Shown: one piece after another, positions 12,806 to 14,298 of the stretch
Position numbering within the stretch: the stretch's first letter is position 1
How the letters are laid out: the number at the start of each line of letters is the position of its first letter
Assembly (NCBI GenBank): GCA_029067025.1
Contig: JAIEFH010000131.1
Location: 1 to 14,298 of the forward strand
Length of the DNA stretch: 14,298 nucleotides
Source: Oscillospiraceae bacterium
Lineage (GTDB): Bacteria > Bacillota > Clostridia > Oscillospirales > Oscillospiraceae
Direction of reading: 5' to 3'
Program-made: the position numbers and the translations under genes
Notes under the pieces: model-generated
Database searches by the model: none
What the model was told of the DNA's origin: nothing
The model's input: the letters and a program-made list of their open reading frames with translations, nothing else

Positions 12806-12834
12806 TTGAATCGGACTGATGCCTGTGATATAAT
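12806..12834 (+). promoter_or_regulatory. Promoter of the AT-rich hypothetical gene
   Basis: TTGAAT (12806-12811), a 17-base spacer and perfect TATAAT (12829-12834), about 35 bases before the gene start. It is divergent from the thiI promoter. Confidence 0.8.
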
Positions 12835-12869
12835 TAAAACAATGAGCTGGAATTTGGAGGGATAGGTCT

Positions 12870-13409
12870 ATGACTTTATATCATTATTTTGATAGAACTA
12901 TTGGCCCATTCATGAACATATCTGATTTGGGAATAGATGAAGCAAAAGAATTGTTAGAGAAAATAAAGGGAAATAGGCCTAATTGTCAGTGTGCTAAAAG
13001 GCAAGCGTGTTATGTGGAGGATAGATTGTACTATGAGAATATTCTGAGAAGTGAATTTCTGAAAAAGGGCGGCAAAATAGAGAGACGAGTTCCACATTAC
13101 ATGGTTGTTGAACATAGTCCATGGCTAAGTACTTGGTATGATAATTCGGATTTTATAAAAATACCAATTGAGGAATTTGATATTTCAACGTTATCGTTTA
13201 CATATGGTGATTCACACCCGACCTTTAGTCCAAAAGTAAATGACGGAAAAGAGTATCGAAAGAAATTGTATACTTATGAAGAAATATTACAAGTTATTGA
13301 CAAGTATGGATTGCCACAGGAATGGAATGATGATGGGAAATATGGGCCTGAACGATATATTGAAGTTCATATTTGGAGTGATGAGACAATAAAAAAATAT
13401 TTAATGTGA
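12870..13409 (+). CDS. Conserved hypothetical protein, AT-rich, probably acquired
   Basis: A 179-residue soluble protein without signal or membrane segment. From memory it belongs to an unnamed family found in many clostridia. Markers are LYHYFDRTIGPF at the start, SDLGIDEAKELLEKIK, CAKRQACYVEDRLYYE, KKGGKIERRVPHYMVVEHSPWL, SFTYGDSHPTFSPK and YGLPQEWNDDGKYGPERYIE near the end (quoted in pieces). Conserved His, Trp and Asp residues hint at a binding or catalytic site, but I cannot name a function. GGAGG lies nine bases before the ATG. Base composition is strikingly lower than in all neighbours (about 35% GC in a sampled 60-base line against well over 60% around it), which points to horizontal transfer. 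It has its own promoter. Confidence 0.85.
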   Translation: MTLYHYFDRTIGPFMNISDLGIDEAKELLEKIKGNRPNCQCAKRQACYVEDRLYYENILRSEFLKKGGKIERRVPHYMVVEHSPWLSTWYDNSDFIKIPIEEFDISTLSFTYGDSHPTFSPKVNDGKEYRKKLYTYEEILQVIDKYGLPQEWNDDGKYGPERYIEVHIWSDETIKKYLM

Positions 13410-13512
13410 TTTAAACAACTTCCTGCTTACAGGGGAGCTGCCCATTTTTGTCAATTAGTGGAGGGCCTTTCGGTCAGCGCCGAGCTGGATTTTTGTTTCT
13501 GCCCGATTTTCC

Positions 13513-13541
13513 TTGTGTCCCGGACCGCGATGTGTTAAAAT
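13513..13541 (+). promoter_or_regulatory. Weak candidate promoter of the DUF1846 gene
   Basis: TTGTGT (13513-13518), 17 bases, TAAAAT (13536-13541). The -10 box is good but the -35 box is poor. The rest of 13410-13606 holds no gene or convincing terminator. Confidence 0.4.
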
Positions 13542-13606
13542 CTGGGGAGTATACGGAAAGAGAGAGAGGGGGAGGGGCCGTGTCGGGAGCGCGGCCTCAA
13601 AATCAT

Positions 13607-14298
13607 ATGCCAAACAGGATTGGATTTGACAACCAGCGCTATCTTGACACCCAGTCCGCCCACATCCGGGAGCGCATCGCCCAGTTCGGCGGCAAGCTGT
13701 ACCTGGAGTTCGGCGGCAAGCTGTTTGACGACTACCACGCCGCCCGGGTGCTGCCCGGCTTCGCCCCGGACAGCAAGATCCGGATGCTCCTGGAGCTGCG
13801 GGACAGCGTGGAGATCGTCATGGCCATCAACGCCGCCGACATTGAGCAGAACAAGGTCCGGGGGGACCTGGGCATCACCTACGGCGAGGACGTGCTGCGG
13901 CTCATCGACACCTTCCGGGGGGAGGGGCTGTACGTGGGCAGCGTGGCCATCACCCGGTACGCCGCCCAGCCTGCGGCGGACGCCTTCAAGCGCCGCCTGG
14001 AGAATCTGGGGGTGAAGGTGTACCTCCACTACCCCATCCCTGGCTATCCCCACGATGTGGGGCGCATTGTGTCCGAGGAGGGCTTTGGCCGCAGCGACTA
14101 CATCGAGACCACCCGGCCCCTGGTGGTGGTCACCGCCCCCGGCCCCGGCTCGGGGAAGATGGCCACCTGCCTGTCCCAGCTCTATCACCACCATGTCCGG
14201 GGCGAGCGGGCAGGGTACGCCAAGTTCGAGACCTTCCCGATCTGGAACCTGCAATTAAAACACCCGAAGAATATGGCATATGAGGAGGACACTGCGAA
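13607..14298 (+). CDS. DUF1846-family protein, N-terminal 230 residues (cut by window end)
   Basis: The visible part matches the DUF1846 family of Firmicutes and Actinobacteria. It opens IGFDNQRYL, then QSAHIRERIAQFGGKLYLEF and FDDYHAARVLPGF, and later YLHYPIPGYPHDVGRIVSEE. A P-loop-like VVTAPGPGSGKMATCLSQLY lies near residues 180-198. Family structures show a nucleotide-binding-like fold of about 500 residues, but the role is unproven. The ATG gives the family's usual N-terminus but lacks a clear ribosome site. A GTG at 13580, nine codons upstream and in frame, follows AGAGGGGGAGG and may be the real start. No stop occurs before the window end. Confidence 0.9.
   Translation, partial: MPNRIGFDNQRYLDTQSAHIRERIAQFGGKLYLEFGGKLFDDYHAARVLPGFAPDSKIRMLLELRDSVEIVMAINAADIEQNKVRGDLGITYGEDVLRLIDTFRGEGLYVGSVAITRYAAQPAADAFKRRLENLGVKVYLHYPIPGYPHDVGRIVSEEGFGRSDYIETTRPLVVVTAPGPGSGKMATCLSQLYHHHVRGERAGYAKFETFPIWNLQLKHPKNMAYEEDTA

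Overview
The window is a GC-rich bacterial chromosome segment. It most likely comes from a gut clostridium of the Oscillospirales type (Flavonifractor, Pseudoflavonifractor or Intestinimonas-like). That placement is an inference from high GC, strong AGGAGG ribosome sites, TTGACA/TATAAT promoters, a DUF1846 gene, a rhodanese-less ThiI and a small clostridial DUF6054-like protein.

Bases 1-7690, minus strand, hold a shikimate-pathway operon read right to left: aroF (DAHP synthase), a DUF6054-like gene, aroB, aroA, a GNAT acetyltransferase, aroC, a gamma-carbonic-anhydrase-like gene, pheA (chorismate mutase/prephenate dehydratase) and aroK (cut by the window edge). Junctions from the DUF6054-like gene onward are tight, 24 bases at most or overlapping. 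The operon therefore runs from central metabolites to chorismate and on to the phenylalanine branch. aroE, aroD/aroQ and tyrA are not in the window.

The most interesting element lies before aroF. A good minus-strand promoter is followed by a 31-codon ORF with its own ribosome site. Eight of its residues 9-24 are aromatic, covering Phe, Tyr and Trp. Next comes a 14-bp stem with a U-rich tail just before the aroF ribosome site. This has the layout of a ribosome-mediated transcription attenuator sensing all three aromatic amino acids. A second oddity lies just after aroF: the last 29 bases around its stop codon are duplicated 134 bases downstream, with hairpins and a 25-codon ORF between the copies.

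Bases 7700-10211, plus strand, are a divergent unit. cinA overlaps a secreted protein that pairs a stalk-like domain with a deacetylase-like domain lacking its metal site, and a strong terminator follows.

Bases 10238-11488 are accessory. Two inverted copies of a structured intergenic repeat enclose an XRE-family regulator (minus) and a divergent 84-residue small protein (plus). The plus gene has a consensus promoter overlapped by a CAATCACG/CGTGATTG inverted repeat, a likely operator.

Bases 11500-14298 hold thiI (minus, own promoter), an AT-rich conserved hypothetical gene that looks acquired (plus), and the start of a DUF1846 gene running off the right edge (plus).
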